Shown here piece after piece: positions 8,292-16,655 of a stretch of 64,000 nucleotides of DNA. A model generated the notes under the pieces. That model did not search any database. It had not been told where the DNA came from and saw nothing but the letters and a program-made list of their open reading frames with translations. Position 1 is the stretch's first letter. Every line of letters starts with the position of its first letter. The stretch spans positions 1 to 64,000 of IMG/VR virus record IMGVR_UViG_3300028416_000004; one strand, 5' to 3'. The DNA is from a virus. The translations under genes and the position numbers were made by a program.

Positions 8292-8390
8292 ATGAAAACA
8301 AATATCCAGGAAACAAAAAAACAAAAACAAAACTTCCAGAAAAATGTAATATTTTCAAATAATAATCGTTATATTAAAACAGGTTATTAA
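8292..8390 (+). CDS. possible 32-aa peptide
   Basis: A short open frame in the gap 8219-8402 would encode a basic, Asn/Lys/Gln-rich 32-residue peptide. There is no promoter box or family support. It may be chance in AT-rich sequence. Confidence 0.2.
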   Translation: MKTNIQETKKQKQNFQKNVIFSNNNRYIKTGY

Positions 8391-8402
8391 AACATTTTAT
8401 AT

Positions 8403-8597
8403 ATGAAAATATTAAAAAAGAATACTCTATCTTTTTATTGTTTTTTTGAAAAATTTAGAGGAAAAGGAAGTTTAAATAATGTTGGTTATTTCAAAGGTGA
8501 GATTTATGAATATTATAGAAAAGATAATTCTTTAGTTGGGTTTCATAAAAATGAATACAAAAATAATATTAATATTAAAAGATTTTATATTCAATAA
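8403..8597 (+). CDS. hypothetical small protein, 64 aa
   Basis: A basic aromatic protein with a G-x-F-x-G-E-I-Y-E-Y-Y segment, which would suit a small beta-hairpin unit like a MORN repeat. This is too short to assign. Confidence 0.5.
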   Translation: MKILKKNTLSFYCFFEKFRGKGSLNNVGYFKGEIYEYYRKDNSLVGFHKNEYKNNINIKRFYIQ

Positions 8598-8624
8598 AAA
8601 GTTGTTATTAATTAATATTATCAC

Positions 8625-8632
8625 TATATTTG
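8625..8632 (+). promoter_or_regulatory. promoter giving a nearly leaderless transcript
   Basis: TTG at 8602-8604 and TATATTTG at 8625-8632 are 20 nt apart, a good Bacteroidetes promoter. The ATG at 8637 begins only 4 nt after the box, so transcription should start at or within a base or two of the start codon. Confidence 0.65.
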
Positions 8633-8636
8633 AATT

Positions 8637-9209
8637 ATGAAAAAATCAAATCAAAAAAATAAAAATTTAAGTGAAAATAGAAGAGAATCTATAATAAAAA
8701 TAATTGATTTCTCTATTAGTAACTTAAGTGTTGAAAATTTAAAAGATGAAACCATAGCTTATGGACTAAGAAATTATATAGCTAAATATAGTCTTTCTAA
8801 AAATACTCATTTAATTAGCGAAAAAGCATATAAACAAATTAAAAATAATGATACTTTTTTTAGATTTCACAAAAAAAAATTCAAAGTAAAATTTGAACAT
8901 TTAATACCCAGCAAAGTTATATTAGAACACTTAATAAATTTAAAAATTAACAATAATTATAACATCTCTAATTTGATTCATATTTTAAATTTAACTGATA
9001 TGGTCACTATCATAACAAAAGAGGAAAATGATTTATTAGACACAAATAATGAAGGAGAATGTTTAAGGTCGAAATTAGTTAATAACAATACTATCAATGA
9101 AAAAACAATTTTCTCCAGATACAAAAAAGTTGGAATTAAATTATTAAAAAACAATAATGAAATAGATGGATTCCATAAAATTATTATGGAAGGTGCAATT
9201 TATAGGTAA
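8637..9209 (+). CDS. hypothetical EHxxP-motif protein, 190 aa
   Basis: A basic soluble protein with the core FEHLIPSKVILEHLI (about residues 80-95) and a later SRYKKVGIKLLKN. The next gene has the matching pair EHQYPRKMSAKEL and SYKDCGIKLIKF, so the two are likely divergent paralogues. An EH..P core followed by an Arg/Tyr-Gly-Ile pattern recalls HNH-like or restriction-type nucleases, but I cannot confirm a catalytic centre. There is no alternative Met near the start, so the nearly leaderless promoter fixes ATG 8637. Confidence 0.7.
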   Translation: MKKSNQKNKNLSENRRESIIKIIDFSISNLSVENLKDETIAYGLRNYIAKYSLSKNTHLISEKAYKQIKNNDTFFRFHKKKFKVKFEHLIPSKVILEHLINLKINNNYNISNLIHILNLTDMVTIITKEENDLLDTNNEGECLRSKLVNNNTINEKTIFSRYKKVGIKLLKNNNEIDGFHKIIMEGAIYR

Positions 9210-9233
9210 ACTTTTAATATTATAACAAATAAA

Positions 9234-9671
9234 ATGATTGGAGTTAATAAGACAGAATCAAAATTTAAAATAACATTTGAATTAATAAAAAAATTAAGAC
9301 CTACTTGGCTAGAATCAAATGATTATGAGAAGGCTTTTATTGAAACCATATTAGGTGCAACCATATTTTATCTACCAACAAGTAAAGACAGTTTCTCTGG
9401 GATGATATCTGAAAATGCTAATAATACTGATAAAAAACTGAGAATTAAAGAACATCAATATCCTAGAAAAATGTCAGCTAAGGAATTATTTATTAACCCA
9501 CCAAAAAATATTGAAGAGTTAAAAAAAGTGTATTATAATACATATGGTGTTTGGAATTGGGTTACCAAAACTGAAAATAGCAACTTAAAAAAACATCAAA
9601 AAGACGGTAAGTTTAAGTCTCCAGAAAAATCATATAAGGATTGTGGTATAAAATTAATAAAATTTAAATAA
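9234..9671 (+). CDS. hypothetical EHxxP-motif protein, 145 aa, paralogue of preceding gene
   Basis: This protein shares the EHxxP core (EHQYPRKMSAKELF, about residues 75-90) and the Y-K-x-x-G-I-K-L ending with the 190-aa protein just upstream, 24 nt away in the same direction. The middle contains YYNTYGVWNWVTKTEN. The pair may act together as a heteromeric DNA-acting system, but this is inference. No helicase or methylase partner is adjacent. Confidence 0.7.
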   Translation: MIGVNKTESKFKITFELIKKLRPTWLESNDYEKAFIETILGATIFYLPTSKDSFSGMISENANNTDKKLRIKEHQYPRKMSAKELFINPPKNIEELKKVYYNTYGVWNWVTKTENSNLKKHQKDGKFKSPEKSYKDCGIKLIKFK

Positions 9672-9674
9672 ATT

Positions 9675-9845
9675 ATGATTAAAATAACTTTTTTTAAAAT
9701 ATTGGCAAAAATAAATAAACTAATATTACCTAGTTTAGTTAAGAGAAGAGTTAATATGTATAATTTAAAAACTTGGCAAAAACTATTAATTGCTTATAGG
9801 TGTTGGGTCACTAAAAATTCATATCATGAAAATGGAAATAGATGA
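9675..9845 (+). CDS. hypothetical small basic protein, 56 aa
   Basis: This open frame encodes a basic protein whose second half (WQKLLIAYRCWVTKNSYH) looks like a real amphipathic helix with aromatic positions. It follows the previous stop by 3 nt, and its end overlaps the start of the next gene by 20 nt. Confidence 0.5.
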   Translation: MIKITFFKILAKINKLILPSLVKRRVNMYNLKTWQKLLIAYRCWVTKNSYHENGNR

Positions 9846-9993
9846 AATATTAAAATTAGTTGAAGAAAAAATAATTGAACAAAAAAAGAAAATAGCTGTT
9901 TTACCAGATTCTGATGATATGTATGAATTAGGTACATTAAAAGGTATTAGAGAAGTATATAGATTAATTAAAAATTTAAAAATTAATAAATAA
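9826..9993 (+). CDS. hypothetical small helical protein, 55 aa
   Basis: ATG 9826 is taken as the start because the upstream extension overlaps the 56-aa gene. The protein is a helical hairpin-like acidic/basic peptide (EIDEILKLVEEKIIEQKKK, then a loop and LGTLKGIREVYRLIKNL). The family is unknown. Confidence 0.6.
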   Translation: MKMEIDEILKLVEEKIIEQKKKIAVLPDSDDMYELGTLKGIREVYRLIKNLKINK

Positions 9994-10000
9994 TAATATT

Positions 10001-10342
10001 ATGGGATACGGAACATTATTTACAACAGAAATTTATTTGAATAGGCAAATATTCAATTCTAGATATGAATTGGATGATAAGATAAAGGAATTGGAAAATC
10101 TAATTGAAATGTCTAAAAGAGAGTTACTGGCTTTCGCAGTATCTACTCCAAAAGATGTTATGACTGAAAAAAATGAAAATGATTATGTAGAAAACCCTAT
10201 TGACCAAATCCTTAGAAGAACAAGAGAAACATTCGAATGTATGGAAGATAACTACAGAGAACTAAATAGGTTATATCAATTTCAAGAATACTTAGATGAA
10301 AATCCAGATGTTAATATTGAAAAAATGAATGACTTAAATTAA
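10001..10342 (+). CDS. hypothetical coiled-coil protein, 113 aa
   Basis: The protein begins GYGTLFTTEIYLNRQ and then forms long helices, likely an antiparallel coiled coil, with an acidic C-terminus. It starts 7 nt after the preceding gene, and the next gene starts 1 nt after its stop, so it lies within an operon (9675-11055). I recognise it as a typical small phage protein but know no function. Confidence 0.65.
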   Translation: MGYGTLFTTEIYLNRQIFNSRYELDDKIKELENLIEMSKRELLAFAVSTPKDVMTEKNENDYVENPIDQILRRTRETFECMEDNYRELNRLYQFQEYLDENPDVNIEKMNDLN

Positions 10343-10343
10343 A

Positions 10344-10652
10344 ATGACAATGGAAAAAGTAGTAGTAGATGGAAATGTGAAAGTATTATATTCACCAGGT
10401 TATGGTGCTGGATTTTATACATGGGGTGCACCAGTTGAGGCAATATTTGACCCAAAGTTAATTAAACTGGTTGAAGATAAAAATATTGAAGAAGCCAGTT
10501 CATATGTGGAAAAAACTTATGATGCATATACTGGTGGAGTTGAACAATTAAGAGTAGCACTTATTCCAGAAGGTAATAGATTTATTATTGATGAATACGA
10601 TGGCGAAGAAGGAATTCAATTATTGGATTCTGTAAATTATTTAATAGCTTAA
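10344..10652 (+). CDS. hypothetical protein, SPGYGAGFYTWG type, 102 aa
   Basis: The protein has a compact conserved-looking fold with YSPGYGAGFYTWG near residues 16-28 and a C-terminal FIIDEYDGEEGIQLLD. This pattern occurs in other phage and bacterial genomes as an uncharacterised family. It is in tight tandem with its neighbours. Confidence 0.65.
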   Translation: MTMEKVVVDGNVKVLYSPGYGAGFYTWGAPVEAIFDPKLIKLVEDKNIEEASSYVEKTYDAYTGGVEQLRVALIPEGNRFIIDEYDGEEGIQLLDSVNYLIA

Positions 10653-10656
10653 AATT

Positions 10657-11055
10657 ATGGAAAATAGGATTGAAATAAACGGAGTATGGTATATTAGAGA
10701 AGATGCCATCAATGATTCATTAGACATTTTAGATGAAGAAGAAATGGATTTGACTTGGACAGAAGAATGTATCTATGAAAATAATGATTATTGTTTTGTA
10801 GCTTCTAGAATCAAAAAAGATGATAGTGAAGAATTTTATGATACTATAGATATTAAATTCACTGATAAACGATATCATGGTAAGACTGAATTTGTTGACG
10901 ACCATTGGGATAACATTTCTTGGTTCAGAGGAATATTAGAAAACAATCCTGAATCTTTAGAACATTTACGAGAAGCTTTATGTGATAAAGGTGTAAAACA
11001 ATTCAAGATGTTTCTTAGAAAATTGGTAGAAGTTAAATGGTTAAAAATGGATTAA
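10657..11055 (+). CDS. hypothetical acidic protein, 132 aa
   Basis: A soluble acidic protein with an N-terminal INGVWYIREDAI segment, typical of small phage proteins that begin with a beta hairpin. It follows the previous gene by 4 nt. The family is unknown. Confidence 0.6.
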   Translation: MENRIEINGVWYIREDAINDSLDILDEEEMDLTWTEECIYENNDYCFVASRIKKDDSEEFYDTIDIKFTDKRYHGKTEFVDDHWDNISWFRGILENNPESLEHLREALCDKGVKQFKMFLRKLVEVKWLKMD

Positions 11056-11103
11056 TATGGGAACTTTAGAAATATTAATAACAATTTAAATAAAAATAAT
11101 AAC

Positions 11104-12795
11104 ATGAAAGGAGGAGAGTTTTTAACTAACAACACATTACCTAAAAATGTATTCACTTATGAAGATTTTAGTGAGGAACAAAAGATGATGTATGAAGCGA
11201 CAAAAGAGTTTGTTGAAAAAGAAGTGTTAGGTAATATTGATAAGATTGAAAAACAAGAAGGTACTATTGTTCCTGATACACTTAAAAAAGCAGGAGAATT
11301 AGGGTTGTTAGGTATTAGTACACCAGAAGAATTGGGTGGTTTAGGTATGAGTTTTAATACCTCAATGTTGATTGCTGATATCATCGGTGTTGCTGGTTCA
11401 TTTGGAACAACATTCGGTGCTCACACTGGAATTGGGACACTACCAATCTTATATTATGGTAATGAAGAGCAAAAACAAAAATACATTCCAAAGCTATCCA
11501 CAGGTGAATTGATTGGTTGTTATTGTTTAACAGAACCAGGTGCTGGTAGTGATGCTAACGCTGGTAAAACTAATGCTTACTTATACGCAAACGGGACAAA
11601 ATATATTATCAATGGACAGAAGATATGGATTAGTAATGGTGGATTTGCTGACATTATGATTGTTTTTGCTAAGATTGGTTCAGATAAAAACCATTCAGCA
11701 TTTATTGTTGAGGCTAACTCTGAAGGTATTACAATGGGTCCCGAAGAAGTTAAATTGGGAATTAAAGGTTCATCAACAAGACAAATTTATTATGAGAATG
11801 TTGAAGTACCTGTTGAAAACTTATTAGGTGATAGAGGTCAAGGTTTTGAGATTGCACTTAATATCTTAAACATTGGTAGGATTAAGTTATGTTCATCCGC
11901 TATTGGTGGTGCTAAGAAACTCATTGAACAAACTGAAGAATATGTTGGTGAGAGAAAACAATTTGGAAAATGTATTGGTGAGTTTGGTGCTATTAAACAA
12001 AAGGTAGCTAGAATGAAATCTAAGACATTTGCATCAGAGAGTTTAATGTATAGAGCTGGACAAGATATTGAAAACAGAGGTAACCAATTAGTTTTTGATG
12101 TCAGTTCAATAGAAAAGAAGAAGATTGGTATTGTTAAATCAACAAGTGAATATGCTATTGAATGTGCAATCGCTAAGGTACATGGTTCTGAGGTATTGGA
12201 TTATGTTGCTGATGAAGCAATTCAATGTCATGGTGGAATGGGATACTCAGCAGATTTCCCAATCGAAAGAGCTTACAGAGATGCTCGTATCAGCAGAATC
12301 TATGAAGGAACCAACGAGATTAACAGAATGCTATTGGTTGGTCAAGTGTTGAAAAAAATTAAAAGCAAAGACATTTCTATTACTAGTATGGTTAAAAAAT
12401 CTATAACCAAACAATTTACAGATTTATTTAAATGCTCTTATGATGGTATGAATTTAATTGAAAATCACAAATATATATGTAGTTTATTGATTTATGTTTT
12501 ATATAAAAAATATGGCAAGGAATTAGCCAAACAACAAGAAATTCTCTTATCAATGGCTGATATTATCATTGAGATTTACGCTAGTGAAAGTGCTTTGTTA
12601 AGGTCCCAAAAAACAGATAAAGCAAGTCATGAAAATATGGCGAACTTTTATTTGTATGAAGCTAATCAAAAAATAAGAGAAAAATCTAATGAGATTATAG
12701 ATGCTTCTTCTAATGGAATTAAAAGAATTTTATTGAAAAAAATTATCAATAAATTGACAAACCATACACATGTTAACCCATATTTATTATATTAA
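11104..12795 (+). CDS. acyl-CoA dehydrogenase
   Basis: This 563-aa flavoenzyme would oxidise acyl-CoA to enoyl-CoA in fatty-acid beta-oxidation, passing electrons to ETF. The family order is intact: N-terminal helical domain, FAD-binding YCLTEPGAGSDA and WISNGG segments, and the C-terminal helical domain with catalytic Glu401 in RIYEGTNEINR. The start (MKGGEFL) and the extra C-terminal helical domain match the long Bacteroidetes form, although it is slightly shorter. GC content and codon choice are less AT-biased than in neighbouring phage genes, suggesting a fairly recent origin from a host. No other beta-oxidation genes are nearby. Confidence 0.92.
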   Translation: MKGGEFLTNNTLPKNVFTYEDFSEEQKMMYEATKEFVEKEVLGNIDKIEKQEGTIVPDTLKKAGELGLLGISTPEELGGLGMSFNTSMLIADIIGVAGSFGTTFGAHTGIGTLPILYYGNEEQKQKYIPKLSTGELIGCYCLTEPGAGSDANAGKTNAYLYANGTKYIINGQKIWISNGGFADIMIVFAKIGSDKNHSAFIVEANSEGITMGPEEVKLGIKGSSTRQIYYENVEVPVENLLGDRGQGFEIALNILNIGRIKLCSSAIGGAKKLIEQTEEYVGERKQFGKCIGEFGAIKQKVARMKSKTFASESLMYRAGQDIENRGNQLVFDVSSIEKKKIGIVKSTSEYAIECAIAKVHGSEVLDYVADEAIQCHGGMGYSADFPIERAYRDARISRIYEGTNEINRMLLVGQVLKKIKSKDISITSMVKKSITKQFTDLFKCSYDGMNLIENHKYICSLLIYVLYKKYGKELAKQQEILLSMADIIIEIYASESALLRSQKTDKASHENMANFYLYEANQKIREKSNEIIDASSNGIKRILLKKIINKLTNHTHVNPYLLY

Positions 12796-12837
12796 TAAAA
12801 TGGAAATATTAAACAAAACTTTAAATAAATATTTGAA

Positions 12838-13386
12838 ATGAAATCAATTTATTTTATATTTTTATTAACACTATTTTCTGGTTGCGTTAAAAAAGACTCA
12901 GAAGGTTTTTGGATTTTCAAAATTAAAAAAGGTAATCACAGGTCTGTTAATAAAATAAAAACTATTAATAGAGACAATATTCATTTTGAGTTGTTGATGA
13001 CTAATTCTTGTAAATACGAAACTCTTAACCCTATGAACCAATGGGATGTCAATAAAATATTTGGCTTTAGTGATGGTGGTGGTCATAAAAAAAACTCAGC
13101 CAGAATAGGTTGGAGGTTTGTTAATAACCAAATACAACTAATGGGTTATACACACTACAATGGGGATTTTTATTTCAAAAAGATTCGTGTTGTTAATCCA
13201 GGTAATTATTATGATTGTAGAATAAACTGTCTAAATGATAGTTATGAATTTATTGTAGAAAGTGATACGATATATATGGATAGATATTGGATTTACTCAA
13301 ACAGAAGATATCTATTGTGGCCTTATTTTGGTGGTAACGAAGTTGCACCACACGATATTGAAATAAAAGTTAAGTTATTAGATTAG
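12838..13386 (+). CDS. lipoprotein, 182 aa
   Basis: A signal peptide ends in the lipobox LFSGC (Cys16). The mature protein is beta-rich, with the strong stretch IFGFSDGGGHKKNSARIGWR, then QLMGYTHYNGDFYF and YLLWPYFGGNEVAPHDI near the end. This pattern resembles uncharacterised surface lipoproteins of Bacteroidetes cells, so a host origin is likely. It shares the host-like composition of its neighbours. Its stop overlaps the end of the convergent gene by 4 nt. Confidence 0.75.
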   Translation: MKSIYFIFLLTLFSGCVKKDSEGFWIFKIKKGNHRSVNKIKTINRDNIHFELLMTNSCKYETLNPMNQWDVNKIFGFSDGGGHKKNSARIGWRFVNNQIQLMGYTHYNGDFYFKKIRVVNPGNYYDCRINCLNDSYEFIVESDTIYMDRYWIYSNRRYLLWPYFGGNEVAPHDIEIKVKLLD

Positions 13387-14105
13387 ATATAAAGAATAAT
13401 CCAAAGAATGTTAGCGAAAAGACCTCCGTATGCTGCTATAAATGCTGCTATCTTAACAAAACGTGTGTCTAAATAACCCCTTTTCCACCAAAACGGGTAA
13501 CATATACAAGCAAATAAAGTAAGAGATGTTGGGAATATAATAGAAAAAAGATATGGGTTTAGTATACCTAAAATTATAAATCCTATAGACATTACAACTT
13601 TTGTTACACCTTGCCAAATCCAAATTCTTTCTTCTTTAGTTCTATTTTTAAATAACCCTCTTCCATTATTTTGGTCTATATCTTCTAATAATGAATCTTT
13701 TTTGATTACGATATTTACTGAATCAATAAAAACTTCTTTATCTATGGTTTTTCTAATAAAATTAGGTGGTTTTATCCCCTTATTCTCTAATATTTCTATT
13801 AATTCTTGTTTATTAGCATCTCTTGGTTCTTCCTCTTTTTTTAACGGATTATCATCAATGATGTTTTGTGGTTTTTTTTCTTCTTTTTTAGGAGTATCAG
13901 TGTGTTTATCAAACTTTTCGCCATTATTCTTTAAAACATATTGGTAGTACTTTATCTCTTGTTCTTTATATTCTTTATAGTTTTGTACATTATATTTATT
14001 TTCTTTAATAATTGCTTCATTTTCAACAACTAACACATCTTTATATATTTTACAAGATAAAAACGATATAAAGATTAACACCAACACTAAAAAGCTCCTT
14101 TTCAT
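13383..14105 (-). CDS. lipoprotein-anchored multi-pass membrane protein, 240 aa
   Basis: The N-terminus has a hydrophobic segment ending SFLSC (a possible lipobox or first membrane segment). A charged Lys/Glu linker of about 130 residues follows, then three C-terminal membrane segments. The last part (YPFWW, KIAAFIAAYGGLFANILWI) matches the 80-aa protein at 5574. The function is unknown. It is transcribed against its neighbours and is divergent from the T9SS-type gene. Confidence 0.7.
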   Translation of the reverse strand: MKRSFLVLVLIFISFLSCKIYKDVLVVENEAIIKENKYNVQNYKEYKEQEIKYYQYVLKNNGEKFDKHTDTPKKEEKKPQNIIDDNPLKKEEEPRDANKQELIEILENKGIKPPNFIRKTIDKEVFIDSVNIVIKKDSLLEDIDQNNGRGLFKNRTKEERIWIWQGVTKVVMSIGFIILGILNPYLFSIIFPTSLTLFACICYPFWWKRGYLDTRFVKIAAFIAAYGGLFANILWIILYI

Positions 14106-14224
14106 ATTAAATAAATATCCAAAAAAAAAGTCAATACTTAAAGTTATTTTTATAAATTTTATTTTATTTGCAATTTTTGTTTGTTTTTAAAAAAAAATTA
14201 TTATATTTTGTAAAAATAAAGATT

Positions 14225-15766
14225 ATGAAAAATCTAATATTAATAATTTCGTTTTTATTTGGGTTAAACGGTTTTGCCCAAACAACCCTTTTATCAGAAG
14301 ATTTTTCTTCTATGAGTTTAGGGTATATCACACAAACTGTTAGCACATCTAATAACTATCAAATAGTAAATAATTGTTTATATGAAACTTGGGAGATAAC
14401 AACTTCACACAATGAAGAATGTGCTTCATGTACAGGTAGCTTCGCAGCTATTGAATGGTATAGTAATAGTTGTACTCAAGATAATGTGTTCATAACCAAA
14501 CAGTTTTCACCTAATGAAACCACAATTTCAATTTCATTTGATTACTTATTTGACCATTATTCAGCAGATTATTTTGAAGTTTATTTATATAATAATACCG
14601 ATGACAGTCAAGTAGGTGCTGATTTAGTTTATGTAACCGTAGATACAGATGCTAGTTATAGTAGTAATATTAATTTAACTGGTGATAACTCTACTTCAGA
14701 TAATTATACACTTAGATTCCATTATTATGGTAAATACGATTATGGTGCAAGTTTTGACAATATATTGATTACTGAAACTTCTGGTGGTGGAGGTGGTAAC
14801 ACTGAAGTAACTATCGGTACAGGTACTTCCGAAAGTGGTTTAGTACCTTCATATGGTTTATTCGAATATAGTTGGTCTGGAATGATTTATTTACAAAGTG
14901 AAATCGCAAATGAAGGTGATATAGAATCTATTAGTTTTTATGTTGATGCCAGTAGTCCTTCATCATATGTTATGGATAACCAAAAGATTTATATGGCTCA
15001 TACAACTTATAGTGAATTCCCTAGTTCATCAGTACAAGAGGATTTTAGTAGTAACTACGCTACAAGTGATTGGACTTTAGTTTATGATGGAACTATTGAT
15101 TGGTCACCAGGTTGGGAGGAAATAACATTATCGACCACTTTTTCTTATAACAATACAGATAACTTATTAATTAAGGTTGAGAATAGAGAAGGTAGTTATT
15201 CCTTTTCATACCCAGAATTTGATTACACATCTTCAACTAGGAGGGCATCATACAATTATCAAGATGGGTCTTATCCAACATCAGTAGGTTCTAGAACCAA
15301 TAATAGACCCAATGTTAAGTTTAGTATTAATACAGCCTCACCATTACCTGTTAACTTAGTTTCATTCACAGGGACATTATTAGAGGAACAAATAGCCGTC
15401 TTATTGAAATGGATAACAGTATCAGAAAAAAATAATGATTATTTTACTGTATGGAAATCTATCGATGGTTATAATTGGGATATAATTAACATTACCCAAG
15501 GTTCTGGTAGTAGTCAACAGATATTGGAGTATATTTATTTAGATAGAGACCCTAGTACTGGTATAAATTATTATAACTTATCGCAAACTGATTTAGACGG
15601 TAATACAGAGTTTTTTGGTATAATTTCGGTTGATGTTGATATATTATCGGCTAGACATTATATAACAAAAACATATAATTTACTAGGACAAGAAGTTGAT
15701 GATAATTATGTCGGACCAAAGATTTTAGTTTGGGATAATGGTGATGTTGAAAAATTAGGCAATTAA
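14225..15766 (+). CDS. secreted protein with T9SS-like C-terminal domain, 513 aa
   Basis: ATG 14225 begins a clear signal peptide ending NGFAQ. Residues about 20-185 form a beta-sandwich, followed by a Gly linker and a second beta-rich domain. From about residue 375 the sequence follows the Bacteroidetes T9SS cargo pattern: LPVNLVSFTG, VLLKWITVSEKNNDYF, NYYNLSQTDLDG. It ends with YNLLGQEVDDNYVGPKILVW, typical of T9SS sorting tails. Such proteins are exported by the type IX system and attached to or released from the cell surface. No catalytic motif is seen. Composition is host-like. A near-consensus promoter (TATATTTTG) lies just upstream. Confidence 0.8.
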   Translation: MKNLILIISFLFGLNGFAQTTLLSEDFSSMSLGYITQTVSTSNNYQIVNNCLYETWEITTSHNEECASCTGSFAAIEWYSNSCTQDNVFITKQFSPNETTISISFDYLFDHYSADYFEVYLYNNTDDSQVGADLVYVTVDTDASYSSNINLTGDNSTSDNYTLRFHYYGKYDYGASFDNILITETSGGGGGNTEVTIGTGTSESGLVPSYGLFEYSWSGMIYLQSEIANEGDIESISFYVDASSPSSYVMDNQKIYMAHTTYSEFPSSSVQEDFSSNYATSDWTLVYDGTIDWSPGWEEITLSTTFSYNNTDNLLIKVENREGSYSFSYPEFDYTSSTRRASYNYQDGSYPTSVGSRTNNRPNVKFSINTASPLPVNLVSFTGTLLEEQIAVLLKWITVSEKNNDYFTVWKSIDGYNWDIINITQGSGSSQQILEYIYLDRDPSTGINYYNLSQTDLDGNTEFFGIISVDVDILSARHYITKTYNLLGQEVDDNYVGPKILVWDNGDVEKLGN

Positions 15767-15772
15767 ATATAT

Positions 15773-16603
15773 ATGATTAAAGCTGATAAATACTACATTA
15801 ACAACTTAAATAAAATAATTAAAGAAGGTTGTTATGATGAAAATCCAAGACCAAAATGGAAAGATGGTCTACCTGCTCACTCAAAATTTATAACACAAAT
15901 ATTTGAAGAGTATGATATATCAAAAGGAGAATACCCAATAACAACCTTAAGGAATACAGCAATAAAAACAGGTATTAAGGAAATTTTTTGGATTTACCAA
16001 AAACAATCAAACTCACTAGATGAAGCTAGGCAAATAGGAATTAACTGGTGGGATGAATGGGACATTGGTGATGGTACTATTGGACAAAGATATGGTGCAA
16101 CTATCAAAAAATACTATTTAATGGATAAATTATTAGATGGTCTAATTAATGACCCATTTGGCAGAAGACACATTATAAATATGTATCAATATGAAGATAT
16201 GAATTCCTCTCCAGGATTACACCCATGTGCTTTTGAAACTTTATGGTCAGTAAGAAAAATTAATGATGAATTTTATTTAGATTTAACTTTAACTCAACGT
16301 TCAAATGATTATATTATGGCTGGGTATATAAATAAAGTTCAGTATCTTGCTTTACAAATGATGGTTGCTGGACATTGTAATTATAAAGTAGGGAAATTTT
16401 GCCATCTTGTACAAAATTTACATATTTATGATAGACATATAGATGCTGCAAATGAAATACTTTTTAGAGAACCATTAAAAAAACAACCAAAAATAGAATT
16501 AATTGGAAATAAAAACTTTTATGACTATAATATAGAAGATTTTATTATAAGTGACACAGAAGGAATTGAAAAATTAAGTAAAAAACTAGAAATAGCAATA
16601 TAA
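15773..16603 (+). CDS. thyA: thymidylate synthase
   Basis: The 276-aa enzyme makes dTMP from dUMP using methylene-tetrahydrofolate. The catalytic Cys152 lies in GLHPCAFETLW. The QRSND phosphate-binding motif and the HIYDRHI substrate-binding motif follow. The HPCAFE form resembles the ThyA type found in Bacillus and its phages rather than the E. coli PCH form. Phages commonly carry it to supply dTTP. It follows the T9SS-type gene by 6 nt and precedes the split RNase R gene. Confidence 0.92.
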   Translation: MIKADKYYINNLNKIIKEGCYDENPRPKWKDGLPAHSKFITQIFEEYDISKGEYPITTLRNTAIKTGIKEIFWIYQKQSNSLDEARQIGINWWDEWDIGDGTIGQRYGATIKKYYLMDKLLDGLINDPFGRRHIINMYQYEDMNSSPGLHPCAFETLWSVRKINDEFYLDLTLTQRSNDYIMAGYINKVQYLALQMMVAGHCNYKVGKFCHLVQNLHIYDRHIDAANEILFREPLKKQPKIELIGNKNFYDYNIEDFIISDTEGIEKLSKKLEIAI

Positions 16604-16618
16604 CAAATAAAAAAGATA

Positions 16619-16644
16619 TTTAAAGATTAGTTTAAATCTTTAAA
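16619..16644 (+). other. 10-bp hairpin between thyA and rnr
   Basis: TTTAAAGATT (16619-16628) pairs exactly with 16635-16644 around a 6-nt loop. It is followed by an A-rich rather than T-rich stretch, so it may be a processing or stability element. The RNase R start codon is 11 nt downstream. Confidence 0.4.
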
Positions 16645-16655
16645 ACAAAAATTAA

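Noticed and set aside
12125-12352. Second open frame within the acyl-CoA dehydrogenase gene
   Set aside because: It lies in another frame of a well-conserved enzyme and has no motif.
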